A DNA stretch of 64,000 nucleotides from Naegleria lovaniensis (taxonomy: Eukaryota > Heterolobosea > Eutetramitea > Acrasida > Naegleriidae): the NCBI RefSeq assembly GCF_003324165.1, contig NW_025407868.1, forward strand, positions 1 through 64,000. Reading direction: 5' to 3'. The first letter of the stretch is position 1. Each line of letters begins with the position of its first letter. This document shows, one piece after another, positions 10,422 through 21,418 of the stretch. Both the position numbers and the translations under genes were made by a program. Below the pieces are notes generated by a model, which saw only the letters and a program-made list of their open reading frames with translations, was not told the DNA's origin and did not search any database.

Positions 10422-12141
10422 TCAATTTCTCATTTTGGAGCTCATACTTGGTACTGGAGGCAATGGCTTTGTAGCAGGTCCGTGCAAAACGCTGCCATCC
10501 ATTGCGGAAAATCTTGAGCCATGACAACTGCAATCAAACGTTTGCTCTGCTGCATTCCAATCCAAGTGACAACCCAAGTGACTGCATGATGGAGAGAACA
10601 AGTGAAATTCTCCATTCTTGTCTTTGTAGGCGGCCACTGTCTCCATGCCATGCTTACAAATACCTCCCTCATCATTCACTAAATCTTCAATGTCCTTGGC
10701 CTTAATGACATCTCTAAATCTAGTTGCCACAAAATGCTTCGAGACATGAGCTTGAAATTTCATCATGCTAACAGTCGAATGTGCAAGATCCCATCTTCTT
10801 GCATCAAATGTCTTGGCCCATGCTGCAGTTTCACCTGCCTTATTGCCACAAATCATATCACTGACAATCATGGCAGCACCAGCTGATGTTGTGAAACCCC
10901 ACTTTTTAAATCCTGTTGCAGTATACAATGTATTAATTCCATGATGCAAATGGCCAATATATGGAATATAATCGGCAGTGACATAATCAAGACCAGACCA
11001 ACAACAAATGACGTCCTTCACTTTGAAATACCTCTTTCCAAAATCAATCAAATTCTTGTAGAGATCTTCGCTGTTTCCAGTTGGTGGAAACTCTCCAGTT
11101 TTGTGTGAATTCCCAGAGATGACTAGTATTTTTCCTTTACAGCACCTACGAATCGATTTTCCTCCAAATTCATCATACATGCCTTTGGTAATGTAATGTC
11201 CCAATGGTGCTTCAACTCCATCTTGCATTTCAAAGGCCACACAATACGAAGAAGTTGGAGTGACCACTCCCCAATGTCCACTTCTGTTCAATATTGGCAA
11301 ATGAGTGGCAATCACTACTTGTTGTGCTAGTACATTTCCTTCATCGGTTTGAACCGTATGTGGCTGTGAATAGTCCACATCTTGCACACGAGAATCTTCA
11401 TAAATGTAAGCTCCATTCTTTTCCAAAGCCTTTACAATTCCAATACAATAGTCATACGAATTGAAGATTCCTTGATTTGGTAAACATATGGCTCCCTTAT
11501 TGGCGAATGGAATTTCATTCGAAATGGATTGAGGAGTGGCTATAAAAGTTTCCAAACCAGCTCTCTTAAGGGATGCCATTTCTTCCTTAATATCATCCAA
11601 CTCATCGGCATCTAGAGCAATGGTATACGAATGAGAATCTTCCCATTCACAATCAATATCATACGACGAGATGATTCTTTTAATTTCATTCAAACCTGCT
11701 AAATTCATTCGACCATAATGGATGGACACTTCAGGACCGAACTTGTTTTCAATGGTACTATATGCTATATTGTGAAGACACGTGACTTTGGCTGTGGTAT
11801 GGCTAGAGACACCACTGGCAATTTTATCGGCTTCAACCACGGCCACACTCTTTCCATGTTCTTGTAATTTCAATGCTGTTTGTAAGCCAAAGACACCTCC
11901 ACCAACGACACAGACGTCAACCTCAGGGCCTGTCCAACAGTTGAAAACAATATTCCATGGAATCAATATTAATAATAATACAATTCAATCATTCATTGGA
12001 ACAAGAATTGTATTTGGATGTATTCAATCATTCATTAGAACAGAAGAAGTACGTACCATTTCCAGTGAGTTTTGGATAGGAAGGAATTTTGTTCCGAACA
12101 TGATTGGTTTTTTTCCAAATCGATCCAATGGGAAGTCGCAT
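10422..12141 (-). CDS. DAO-family FAD oxidoreductase fused to a C-terminal Rieske [2Fe-2S] domain
   Basis: Exons 12141-12057 and 11929-10422 (127-nt intron), 530 aa. After a 29-residue lead comes a dinucleotide-binding site VDVCVVGGGVFGLQTA (GxGxxG) and an FAD loop VVEADKIASGVSSHTTAK, as in DadA/GlpO-type DAO proteins. The second FAD contact is near the Rieske linker (YTATGFKKWGFTTSAGAA). The last about 80 residues are a Rieske domain with C-x-H (CSHLGC) and C-x2-H (CSCHGS), so all four cluster ligands are present. This architecture is known in bacteria and some protists; the substrate is an amine or amino-acid derivative by analogy, not proven. The first 29 residues are basic and lack acids, so mitochondrial import is possible. 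Confidence 0.85.
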
Positions 12142-12803
12142 GATCAGAAATGATGATGTTGTTGTTACAAGATTTGTGGTTACTGTGTGAAATATTGTCA
12201 CAATACGTTTAACAATATTTTTCTTGATGTGGTGAAGAGTCAGTGAGAAAAATTATATTAAGGGGTGGTGTTTTCACTGAATATAATTTTGGAGAATAGA
12301 CAGAGTTGGGTGGATATAACAGTGAATGCTTGTACTTTCAGGAAATGATACTAATTTGGAAAAGATGCTACTCGTTTTTTCACTTGTTTCAGCTCTATTC
12401 AGCAATGTTGACAAGACCACTTCATAGCCCTAGGGTTTAAGGAATCGAATTTATGTCTACCCAGCCGAATCATATGATTCGGCTGTATTACTTTCATTCG
12501 AGTTGATTTACAGCCAAAATGCATTTTACTCAAATTTGATTAGCTGCGAAAGTATCCAGAGTAGTAGCAGCAACGAATCCATGTCAACATGGATGATCGT
12601 CGGATCATTGCACGGTTGACACTGTTCACTGCACGGTGGCATACAGTGGAATGATGTGAGATTTCATCTTCTAGCTAACATACTTGAAAAGACATGTTTA
12701 TTCCAACGGCTGACGATGCAGAGTCTGAAGAATGAACTTTAAAAAAATAGAAGACTTCTTTGTTGTGCTTTTCTTGAAATATTTAATTCTTCACTGACTC
12801 AAC
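12142..12803. other. Intergenic, contains one perfect palindrome
   Basis: About 660 bp between two divergent genes. No coding frame is convincing. The only structure I see is the 24-bp palindrome at 12462-12485, listed separately. The region must hold both promoters. Confidence 0.5.
12462..12485. repeat. Perfect 24-bp palindrome
   Basis: Two 12-bp arms, CAGCCGAATCAT and its exact reverse complement, meet with no spacer. It lies about midway between the divergent FAD/Rieske and desaturase-like genes. It could be a dimeric transcription-factor site or a small cruciform. Confidence 0.7.
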
Positions 12804-13895
12804 ATGAAAGCCATTCACCAAAAGGAAAAAGAGTCCACAGCATTGAATCGTTCCAAACTTCTCTCCATCATTCCCAGAGAGTTATTTAAACCCAATGTGA
12901 AAAAGTATGTCCTGGACATGATTCTCTCCTCTCTCACGTCCCAACTCATGATTCTTGGAGCATGTAAGATTCTTTCACTGACAGAGAGTTCAATTTCTCC
13001 ATATTGGGTCTACTCGGCTGGTCTTGTCATGTGCATACTCGCTGCATTTCCTACCTATAAGAGTTGTCTCTTCATTCATGAAGCAGTTCATCAAATACCA
13101 AACATGCCTTTCATTGCATGGTTCTACAATTTGGTCAATGGTTTTGTGAATCGAATGCCCTTCTATGCATATACTCCTCATTTGCGACATCACATGCCAG
13201 AAAATTATGGAACACTCCAAGATCCAGAATATGATTATCTGGCTTCGTATTCAGTGGCATTCAATTTTGTGGTTGCTCCTATCGTGAGTTCATTTGCGAG
13301 TGCTGTTTTTGTATTCATTCGATTTGGTTTGATTCCTTTTCTGTTGCCTTTCGTTGGCTCCTCTGCACGAAATTTCATTTTCAGATTTGCAAGTACATTG
13401 GTCATGAATCCCAAATACGATCGAGGATTACCAATGAATCAAACAGAACGTTGGAATTGGTACTCTCAAGATTTTGGATGTGCCGTTTGGACATGTCTCT
13501 TGATGATGGCATTGCATTGGAATTGGATTGGTGTGAATTACTTGTTGGTGAATTTTATGGTCACATTCTGTACCTTTTTGGTGAATTATTACAGAGCGAT
13601 CATGGCACATCGATATTTTGCAGATGGTCGTTGCACATTCACTCGAAAGCAAATGATTCTCGACTCGGTGAATTATGAGAATGATAGTTTTTGGAGTGAA
13701 ATGTTTTTTCCATTTTCGTTGAATTATCACGGATTGCATCATGTGTTTCCAAATATTCCTTATCATTCGTTGAAAAAGGTTCATTCCATTATTATGGAAT
13801 ATATTGAGAAACAGGATCCAAATCATCCTTACAAGTATACAGTTGTGAAAAGTTATTGGAATGCTGTTGCGTTGCAAGCCAATGGAGAAATGTAA
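12804..13895 (+). CDS. Membrane fatty-acid desaturase/hydroxylase-like di-iron enzyme
   Basis: 363 aa, single exon. The three histidine boxes of the membrane di-iron superfamily are present in order: HEAVH (HxxxH, about residue 93), HLRHH (HxxHH, about residue 129) and HGLHH (HxxHH, about residue 312), plus HRYF at about residue 270. Four or more hydrophobic segments flank them, as expected for an ER membrane enzyme. The reaction is oxygen-dependent desaturation or hydroxylation of an acyl or sterol-like chain; regiospecificity cannot be read from sequence. Length is typical. Confidence 0.82.
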   Translation: MKAIHQKEKESTALNRSKLLSIIPRELFKPNVKKYVLDMILSSLTSQLMILGACKILSLTESSISPYWVYSAGLVMCILAAFPTYKSCLFIHEAVHQIPNMPFIAWFYNLVNGFVNRMPFYAYTPHLRHHMPENYGTLQDPEYDYLASYSVAFNFVVAPIVSSFASAVFVFIRFGLIPFLLPFVGSSARNFIFRFASTLVMNPKYDRGLPMNQTERWNWYSQDFGCAVWTCLLMMALHWNWIGVNYLLVNFMVTFCTFLVNYYRAIMAHRYFADGRCTFTRKQMILDSVNYENDSFWSEMFFPFSLNYHGLHHVFPNIPYHSLKKVHSIIMEYIEKQDPNHPYKYTVVKSYWNAVALQANGEM

Positions 13896-14006
13896 ATGAT
13901 GCTTGATAAATAGGTTGTGAGGATCGTTATTGTTGTCAAATGAACAATCCATTCTTCGAGAATTCAGGTCATAAAACTTGATTCATCTCTGTCAAATGAT
14001 TCCAAA

Positions 14007-17000
14007 TTAATTTAATAATCGATTTCTTCGTTCTTCATCGCTGTCATCAGCCGAGTCAGTAAACTCTTCTTCCTCATCGTCATCAAAGACGTGAGCCAAA
14101 GATGATGATGTTACTTTTGTAGATGTTGTTGGTGGCAACTCTGCATCCAAATCAGCCAAGTACTTGGATCGACTGAATACTTGACCAATACCTCTTCCAA
14201 AATATTCACACACCAGTGAATAACCATCAAACTTCTTACTATTCAGTTGTTTGAAAAATGATTCGTGTTGATCACTGGACTCTTCGAATTTTCTCTTTCT
14301 TTGCAGAATTTCTCTGTGTTTATCGGCACACACTCGACATTCGCCCTCATTACCAACCAATAGACACCGTTGGTGATAGGAATGGTTGCACATGAAATGA
14401 ACTGCAGGTAAATCAAGTTGGGCATTACAGAAGGTACATGTCGTGGCTTGGAACGTTTTGGCACTTGTTTGTAAATCATGAATTTCCTTTCTCATTTGAG
14501 CTGTTTCTGATTGAAAGTCTTTAATTTTCTCTACATCTTCTCTGATCATTTCTTGTTCTTTTTGTATTTTTGAGATGAGATAATCTTTGATGGTATAGAG
14601 TTTTGTCTTTTCATTCTTTCCAAGAATTTGAACGACCAATAAAGGAGGAAGAATTTCCTCTTTTTCAATCTTTTCCAAAACTGTGGCAATTTCTTGCTCT
14701 ACATCATCCTCCAATGTTGCAAAATAAGTTAAAACTTGAACCCAAAGGTTTGGATCCTTATCTCCATATTGATTACATGCTGTGATCACATTCTTATAGT
14801 CACGTTGTTCCATATAGTATTGAATAATATAATAATGAAGTCCCAAACTGTCGTACATTTTAAGAACTCCTTCTTTAAAGTTTTGTGATTGAACCAACAC
14901 TAATACATGTTCCTTGTCATAATTCGATTGTGGATGATCCAGTGTATAGAGTAAACGATCTTTGAAAGACAAATTTGTAATGTCGGTACTTGGTGAGTGA
15001 ATTTCATATCTGTCAACAACTCCTGGAGTGATTTCTAGCTCTGGTCTCTTTTTAGCATCTGCATCAAGATATTTGAGATAAAGTTCAATTAATGTATTGT
15101 ACACGACCTTGGAATGTGAAACATCAGGTCGTAAAGTTCTCCAAATAACATTCTCCAAAAATATCATCAACCAATACTGATCTTTGCTTGAGAAACAGTG
15201 AATATACTTCTCAGGTTTGGGCTTTTCAAAAGTTTCATTCACATTATTGTACAGGTCATCAAATCTTGTGGTTTGAGCAATTTGAGATTCAAGATTGCCT
15301 GATGATGTCTGTTTGAGACTTCCAAGAAGAATATTCATGATACCTTCTTTCTTCTTCTCAGGTTCTTTGGTTGCTTCATTTGTACGTTGAGCTACTCGTT
15401 GTTTGTGACTTTCCATAATTCTCTTTTGGGTGGTTCTAATGTCACTATCAAGAACTCTATTCGTTTCAGCAGGGTGAATAGGGAAGTAGTCCGTACATAA
15501 TCTTATAAGCACGTTTGTTGTTTCTTTAGGGAGATGTGAAATCAAGGTTTTGCCATACGTTTTCAAGTATTGCTCTGCTTCAGTCAATGAAAGAGATTCT
15601 ATATATTTAAGAGCTCTTCTAAAGTTTTCTTTCAAATCCATTCTCTCTGCACCATCGTTTGCAGAGTAATCAGTGTCATCAAAATCCTCAAGATGGATTT
15701 TAATATACCAATCGTGTTGTTTGTGCTTCATAGCCAATATCAGAGCATGTTCTTTGTAACCTGCTTTTCTACAAACTCTAATTGCCGTTTCCACATCGTA
15801 CATGAGCTTATCTTGCATGCTAATAAACTTGTCAAGCTTTTCCTTTCGTTCATCTTTGAGTTTTGTGTAACAATTGAGTAAAAGTGTGGTGTGATCTGAT
15901 GTGGCTTGTCGTTTTTCGTGCAGAGCTTCGAGGTATTCTGTCAAATTACGAATTCTATTCGCATCAAGAAACTTTCTAATGACATACGAAGGTTCTAATC
16001 TTCCAATGGTGCGACAAAATTGTTTCATTGCGCCATCATAGTCTTTCTTAGAATATAAGTGATCACCGTACTGTTTTGATATTTCAGGAATATAATTTGA
16101 GTCAAGTTGCTCGCTATTCACCAAGCTAATGGCAATAGAGTAGAAATTCTTTCTCAAAAGCAACTCAAGTTTGGATTGAGTATCCTTTTCTTCGAGAAGA
16201 TACATTTGTTGTTGTGACTTGTTTTCATCAATATTGGACAATAGGAAAACATTTCCCCACTCTTGTAGTATGTGAGTGATATGCAACTTGTCACTAGAAT
16301 ATCTAAAGGCAATATACTTGTTTTTGAGATCATAAATGGTGATCACTTGTTGAGCCTTGTTGGAGTTGTTGTTAATTTCACTGCTGACTATAATGAGATA
16401 ATTTCTAAACCATTGTGCCAAAATCTTTTTGCCTTCGAACGCAAAACATGCTCCTTTACCTTCTGGCTTGTAAAACCATACTGCAGATTTCGAAGCAACC
16501 ACAAAGTCACCATCAATGCTCATTGTGCTGCATCCAACTTCACATCCAGTGGTATCGTCAAGAATTGTCTTTGATTGTTCAAGTGCTCGTTGTGATGTAC
16601 TACTGCTCGTGTTAATGGAATATTTGAAGACTTGAGTGACAGAGCAACAAAACAAAGTGTAGTCATTCGGAGAGCTACCATATCTTCTAAATCCCAATCC
16701 TGTGATTCTTTCGGAAGAAACGCCGTCCAAATAAAATACCTTGTGTGATGACTTTCCTCCAATCTTTGTAAAGTCACCTTCGAATATAACAATTTTACCA
16801 TTTCCAAGACCGAGAGCAATACAATTAAAATCTTGATTGGTTTCAAAGCAACAAACTGGGTATGGCTCTATTTCCTTGATCTGACCAAATATCTTGATAT
16901 CCCGAACCAATAAATATTGTCCAATACTCATATGTGCTGATTCTCCTTTCGTATATTCCTTGTATTTATCCAAAGAATATATTTTCAAAACATCCTGATA

Positions 17001-17258
17001 AGCCTCTCCTCCATCATCACCAACCACAATCAAACAATTTGATTTTGGCACATGTTTGATGTGATTGATCCGGACTTCAAACGCTTTGCACTGTCTAGTA
17101 TTTAAATTTTTATCCATCACGTGGAAATAACCCCGATTATCTCCAAAGATGATTTTACTGGCACCACTCGTGCAACACGTAACATTGACTGATGCGAAGA
17201 ATTTTGTTGATTTTTCATCACTCACAGTGTGCTTATCAAAGAAGTTGAATTTTTTCAT
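14007..17258 (-). CDS. VPS11: VPS11, HOPS/CORVET tethering complex subunit
   Basis: 1083 aa, single exon, ATG at 17258. The N-terminal about 400 residues are a beta-propeller. An alpha-solenoid follows with the clathrin-repeat-like block DGAMKQFCRTIGRLEPSYV, characteristic of VPS11. A coiled coil precedes a C-terminal RING (CTFCNAQ...MCNHSYHQRC...CRVC) at about residues 940-980. In the family VPS11 is a core subunit of both HOPS and CORVET, driving endosome-lysosome fusion. The protein is slightly longer than the human one (941 aa), owing to loops and an acidic tail (last 40 residues). Intact by eye. Confidence 0.93.
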   Translation of the reverse strand: MKKFNFFDKHTVSDEKSTKFFASVNVTCCTSGASKIIFGDNRGYFHVMDKNLNTRQCKAFEVRINHIKHVPKSNCLIVVGDDGGEAYQDVLKIYSLDKYKEYTKGESAHMSIGQYLLVRDIKIFGQIKEIEPYPVCCFETNQDFNCIALGLGNGKIVIFEGDFTKIGGKSSHKVFYLDGVSSERITGLGFRRYGSSPNDYTLFCCSVTQVFKYSINTSSSTSQRALEQSKTILDDTTGCEVGCSTMSIDGDFVVASKSAVWFYKPEGKGACFAFEGKKILAQWFRNYLIIVSSEINNNSNKAQQVITIYDLKNKYIAFRYSSDKLHITHILQEWGNVFLLSNIDENKSQQQMYLLEEKDTQSKLELLLRKNFYSIAISLVNSEQLDSNYIPEISKQYGDHLYSKKDYDGAMKQFCRTIGRLEPSYVIRKFLDANRIRNLTEYLEALHEKRQATSDHTTLLLNCYTKLKDERKEKLDKFISMQDKLMYDVETAIRVCRKAGYKEHALILAMKHKQHDWYIKIHLEDFDDTDYSANDGAERMDLKENFRRALKYIESLSLTEAEQYLKTYGKTLISHLPKETTNVLIRLCTDYFPIHPAETNRVLDSDIRTTQKRIMESHKQRVAQRTNEATKEPEKKKEGIMNILLGSLKQTSSGNLESQIAQTTRFDDLYNNVNETFEKPKPEKYIHCFSSKDQYWLMIFLENVIWRTLRPDVSHSKVVYNTLIELYLKYLDADAKKRPELEITPGVVDRYEIHSPSTDITNLSFKDRLLYTLDHPQSNYDKEHVLVLVQSQNFKEGVLKMYDSLGLHYYIIQYYMEQRDYKNVITACNQYGDKDPNLWVQVLTYFATLEDDVEQEIATVLEKIEKEEILPPLLVVQILGKNEKTKLYTIKDYLISKIQKEQEMIREDVEKIKDFQSETAQMRKEIHDLQTSAKTFQATTCTFCNAQLDLPAVHFMCNHSYHQRCLLVGNEGECRVCADKHREILQRKRKFEESSDQHESFFKQLNSKKFDGYSLVCEYFGRGIGQVFSRSKYLADLDAELPPTTSTKVTSSSLAHVFDDDEEEEFTDSADDSDEERRNRLLN

Positions 17259-17502
17259 TTTTTTTTAATAATTTGAAAGATTTTATCAAAGAACAGATGA
17301 AGTCCCTACGTCTCACTTCTGAAATAACCATTTCGATGCCTTTGTACACGTTAGTAACGACTTGTCGTTTTGTGAGGCTCATTTCACAGGGTAATTGTTG
17401 AGCCTTTCAAAAAAATCAACCATCTTCATCATCGGCCATTTCATCCTTACACTCGGACATCATTGTTGTTGAAAATTGTGTCATCATTGTATATTATACA
17501 TC

Positions 17503-19833
17503 ATGAGTGCCGAGTTTTTACTCCTTCTCAACGATCTCACTGCTTTTTATTCAAAAATCATTCTCCGCAATGACTATGCTTTGACCTATCTCGATAATAA
17601 TTATCATTCGTTGGTGTTTGTAGGTGGAATACTCTTTGTGATATGGACGTTCCTTGTCGTCATTCCCATCTATGGAGTAATTTGGTTATTGGATGTTCGG
17701 AATTGTTATCGGTTGATCCGTAAAGATGATTATTCTCAACAACCCAATCTCTCCAATTTGGAAGAAGAAGAAACCCTTGATGAAGAAGAATACTCTACCA
17801 GTAACCACCATATTCATCGTTTGGAATTGAGAAGAAAATTATATCAGAGTCAAAATCAAGGCTTGTGTCGGAAGTTTTTCAACGGTTGTGCGAGTCTGGC
17901 TCTATTCGTTGCGTGTGTGTTGATCACGTACATGCTCGTCATGAATTCAACCTTTAGTCGAGTTCATTATCTATGGGTTGGAGTGATTGCTACTGGTTTC
18001 TTTATGGCTTGGATTCTGAGTGTCCATGTCGTGGATTGGAAATGGATCTTGGTCTTGATGTATTTCAGACTATTCAAGAATGAGGACTTGTCAAATTTCT
18101 CAGCCTTATCCACTCGTGTGGAGTTGAATGATACAGATGCACAACAGGATGAAACACTGTTACGCTCTTCCACACAAGATGACACAATGAATGTGAGACC
18201 AACGCTTAAAAAGAGAAATTCTTTGGGTAAGAGCAAATTGGTATTACTGTGTTTGGATATTGTGAGTCCAAGAGTTGCTGCCAGACCAAAGATGACAACC
18301 GTGATTGTGATTGCTTGTGTGGCCATCTTTTTCTTGATTTCGACCTTAGTGTCGTATTTTTGTTATCATATTTGCATTGCGTATGATCCGGTTGAAGTTT
18401 CAACATTATTCTCAAGGACGGTTCTATCCAAGAGAACTTGTGAATATGATGAGATTTGTTATACTTATTTGACTGTCCCTGAAAAGATGAGTTCAGAAAT
18501 GATTGTGAATTTTCAAGTTTCGACCAGCCATTTCTATAAGGGATTTGTAGAACTTGGCAAGTTTGACCCAGAAGAAGAACTGAACATTGCAAGTTCTGTC
18601 ACATTTGACAAGAATAAGCAAGCAAGCTGTTTTTTAATGGAAAATATTTTCGAAGAATCCAGATACCAATGTTATGCTGAATTAACCGAGCTAGAATCTG
18701 GCTCGTCGTACATTGTTAGAGCAGGTTATTCACAATTCCAAAACGATGATAGTGGAGTACATTATGGCTCAATTGTGAAATTTAGAACCACTCCCTCAGA
18801 AGAGGATGACGATGCTTTGGAAAACATTGCTTTCATCAACGGTGGAGACTTGGCATGGAGAAATCCAACCATTGCTCTTGGAAAATATATTAACATGATT
18901 GGATATTCTCAAAAGTCAATTGCTCCTTATTTTGCCATTGTCGGTGGTGACGTGAGTTATGACAATGGTTGTGCAGCTTGTTATCGAAGATGGGATGATT
19001 GGTTCCATTATTGGGCTCAATATATGACGACCACCATTCAATATGGATCGACCAATCATACCTATGCTCTTCCAATCATTACAGCTGTTGGAAATCATGA
19101 ATCAGGAAATTTCTTGAGACCACGTTCAGATGACGCATTCTACATTCGATACTTTCCAATGTCAATTTCTGGAGAATCTGAACGAGTTGCAAAAGATCCT
19201 CAAATGACGAGAAAGCTTCAACATGTGCATTATCTTTCCAGTCACACCATGATCGTGGTGCTAGATAGTTGGGTTCATGACTCACCTCAAGATCAAATCG
19301 AGTACATTACAAAGGTATTTGAGAATACTCCTGCAAACAAGTATCGAAACAGAATTGTTGTGATTCACCATCCCATGTACACCTCGGCAAAATACAAATC
19401 TTTCATCGCTAAGGAAATGATTGAGAAATGGGAATCGTTGTTCCTTAAAATGAACGTGACCTCTGTATTTGAGAATCATGTACACACATACAAGCAAACG
19501 TATCCTTTGAAAGATGGAAAAATTGTTACCAAGAAGAGCTCAGACAGTTCAACGGAATCCTTTACATATACCAAGGTCCCAGAACAATACAATCAACATG
19601 GAATCATTTATGTTGGGGATGGAAGTTGGGGTGTAACTTTTTGGAATGTCCAAATGGACGTTAAAAATCCAATATTCAGACAAATTGGAGCATTTAGTCA
19701 TGTGTATCATGTCAATACGAGGTTATTGAATTCTGGAACTACGGCTTTAGAGTTGTCTGCTCTTGGATATAACAACACTTGTGGAGCAATTTACCATGTG
19801 GAAGGCTCCAAACTTAGGATTCTTACTGTGTAA
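17503..19833 (+). CDS. Purple-acid-phosphatase-like metallophosphoesterase with N-terminal membrane segments
   Basis: 776 aa, ATG at 17503. About four hydrophobic segments lie in the first 290 residues (around 43-65, 135-155, 160-185, 265-290), separated by acidic loops; the rest is likely lumenal or extracellular. A fibronectin-like domain (about 300-430) leads into the catalytic domain with metal motifs in the family order: GGDLAW, GGDVSYDNG (GDxxY), VGNHES, VIHHPMYTS and ENHVHTY. The last normally reads GHxH; here Gly is Asn, but both His remain. Purple acid phosphatases hydrolyse phosphate monoesters with an Fe-Fe/Zn centre. The multi-pass anchor is unusual compared with soluble PAPs. Confidence 0.85.
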   Translation: MSAEFLLLLNDLTAFYSKIILRNDYALTYLDNNYHSLVFVGGILFVIWTFLVVIPIYGVIWLLDVRNCYRLIRKDDYSQQPNLSNLEEEETLDEEEYSTSNHHIHRLELRRKLYQSQNQGLCRKFFNGCASLALFVACVLITYMLVMNSTFSRVHYLWVGVIATGFFMAWILSVHVVDWKWILVLMYFRLFKNEDLSNFSALSTRVELNDTDAQQDETLLRSSTQDDTMNVRPTLKKRNSLGKSKLVLLCLDIVSPRVAARPKMTTVIVIACVAIFFLISTLVSYFCYHICIAYDPVEVSTLFSRTVLSKRTCEYDEICYTYLTVPEKMSSEMIVNFQVSTSHFYKGFVELGKFDPEEELNIASSVTFDKNKQASCFLMENIFEESRYQCYAELTELESGSSYIVRAGYSQFQNDDSGVHYGSIVKFRTTPSEEDDDALENIAFINGGDLAWRNPTIALGKYINMIGYSQKSIAPYFAIVGGDVSYDNGCAACYRRWDDWFHYWAQYMTTTIQYGSTNHTYALPIITAVGNHESGNFLRPRSDDAFYIRYFPMSISGESERVAKDPQMTRKLQHVHYLSSHTMIVVLDSWVHDSPQDQIEYITKVFENTPANKYRNRIVVIHHPMYTSAKYKSFIAKEMIEKWESLFLKMNVTSVFENHVHTYKQTYPLKDGKIVTKKSSDSSTESFTYTKVPEQYNQHGIIYVGDGSWGVTFWNVQMDVKNPIFRQIGAFSHVYHVNTRLLNSGTTALELSALGYNNTCGAIYHVEGSKLRILTV

Positions 19834-20056
19834 CTGTGACACGTCCAATTTATTGGTGTAGAAGAAGCAAACTTGAAACAGCATTCCTCCAATTTAGGAC
19901 AGACGCTGCATGAAAGTTTTTGAAGAACGAAATGATACGCAGTCGCTTTAGGAAGACACGTTAATACGATGGAATGATTGTTGCTGTTAAAACCTTACAT
20001 AATCCATTAAAAGAAACACCAATCTATTTTCAACTAAAGCTTGGACTTTTTAATTG

Positions 20057-21346
20057 TTACACACCATGGGTGGTCAATAAGTTACGGAGGCGAGAGCACA
20101 TTTTGAATGCGTTGGTTAAATGGTCCAAACCTGCAGAAAAACTGGAAACCTTAATTTTAGACACATACTCTTCACTGAAAAAACCAATTTCGTTATCTTC
20201 TGTAATAAAATGTCTGTGACGAGATTCTGAACTCATGTTGGAATTTTTGAGCTGAGAAGCCGAAGAAGTAGCAATGGATGTGTAACTGATACCATAAACT
20301 CCAACGTGCAGTTGTGAATTGTTAATAGAAAATTCTACAAGAGCTTCTTTCGGTAACCGTGGATGGTACGCTTGCTGAATAAGCTCAATGTTTGTCTTTT
20401 CCGAAATGGAGCTAGATAGTCTGTACTCATCCGTTAAAAATCTCAAACCGCCATACATTGTTAATTGTTCTCGTCCTTGTTGTACAAGTATCATTACGCG
20501 TTCTAAAATGGATAATATTGTTGTCACGTCCCTCTCAATTTTTGATGTTTTAGAAAAATAACTATTATTGTTCATATCCACTTCATTATCCTCATCCCCT
20601 TCCAGAACAATATTCGAACTTTCAGAATATTTCTCAATGTCAATATTCTTCATCTTATTAAGAGCATAGTCTGCCATGTGGTGGGCCCTTTGAACTTGGC
20701 TCAAAGTGTATGGGTCATTTGGTTTAATCTCAGCTTCAAAACTGTTCTTCATCTTGTGTAACTTGAAATTGATTTTTCCACCCAAAATACGATAACCCTC
20801 TACCAATAAATATCCTTTTAGAATGGAATGGTTTTGATCGGTTATATGTAGCTGAATTCTCTCAGCATTAGTACCCTTTCTACTGAAACTGGCATTAAAT
20901 CGGGAGTGTGCAGCTGGTGTGATAGGAGTACGTGGCTCACCTTCGTTTGTAGATGATAAAGCATGATGTTGTTGTTGTACTTCCGATGATCCTAAAGTGT
21001 TTGGTGTGATGGGTCTGTCTGTATTTGGTGTAATGGATCGTTGATGAGGTTCATTATTCGTGTTTGGAGTGATGGATGTTGATGAGGTTCCTCCTTGTAC
21101 CTGTGCATGGAGAGTATTAATCGCATCGTTCAATCCTATGGGATGAGAGGTCATCACTTCACCGCCCAAATGATTAATTGCTAATTGAATTTCCGCAATA
21201 ATTTTACTCCATTGTTGTGGTACTATATTGTATAGAAGATGTTTCAACTCCTTCATCATTGTTTCCTGTTCCAGAGATTGAATCATTTCTTCTTCCGATT
21301 GATGCTGTGGGAGAGAAGGTGATATGCTGGGTGTTGAGTTTATCAT
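20057..21346 (-). CDS. Rogdi/RAV2-like V-ATPase assembly factor
   Basis: 429 aa, single exon. Three blocks resemble Rogdi: an N-terminal helix (ELKHLLYNIVPQQWSKII), a middle LLVEGYRILGGKINFKLHKM with a helix after LSQVQRAHHMADYAL, and a C-terminal LPKEALVEFSINNSQLHVGVYGIS with a final helix pair (LDHLTNAFKMCSRLRNLL). Rogdi/RAV2 is the smaller partner of DMXL/RAV1 in the RAVE complex, which reassembles V1 and Vo sectors of the V-ATPase. A 70-residue Thr/Pro/Asn-rich insert (PITPNT repeats, about residues 88-150) is lineage-specific. The match is by pattern recall; a profile search would confirm. Confidence 0.68.
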   Translation of the reverse strand: MINSTPSISPSLPQHQSEEEMIQSLEQETMMKELKHLLYNIVPQQWSKIIAEIQLAINHLGGEVMTSHPIGLNDAINTLHAQVQGGTSSTSITPNTNNEPHQRSITPNTDRPITPNTLGSSEVQQQHHALSSTNEGEPRTPITPAAHSRFNASFSRKGTNAERIQLHITDQNHSILKGYLLVEGYRILGGKINFKLHKMKNSFEAEIKPNDPYTLSQVQRAHHMADYALNKMKNIDIEKYSESSNIVLEGDEDNEVDMNNNSYFSKTSKIERDVTTILSILERVMILVQQGREQLTMYGGLRFLTDEYRLSSSISEKTNIELIQQAYHPRLPKEALVEFSINNSQLHVGVYGISYTSIATSSASQLKNSNMSSESRHRHFITEDNEIGFFSEEYVSKIKVSSFSAGLDHLTNAFKMCSRLRNLLTTHGV

Positions 21347-21418
21347 TTTTATTTTGATGAAATGAGTTATTAAATTTGTAAAATGTAAATTTTAAATCGA
21401 AAAGCTTCATGTCATTAA

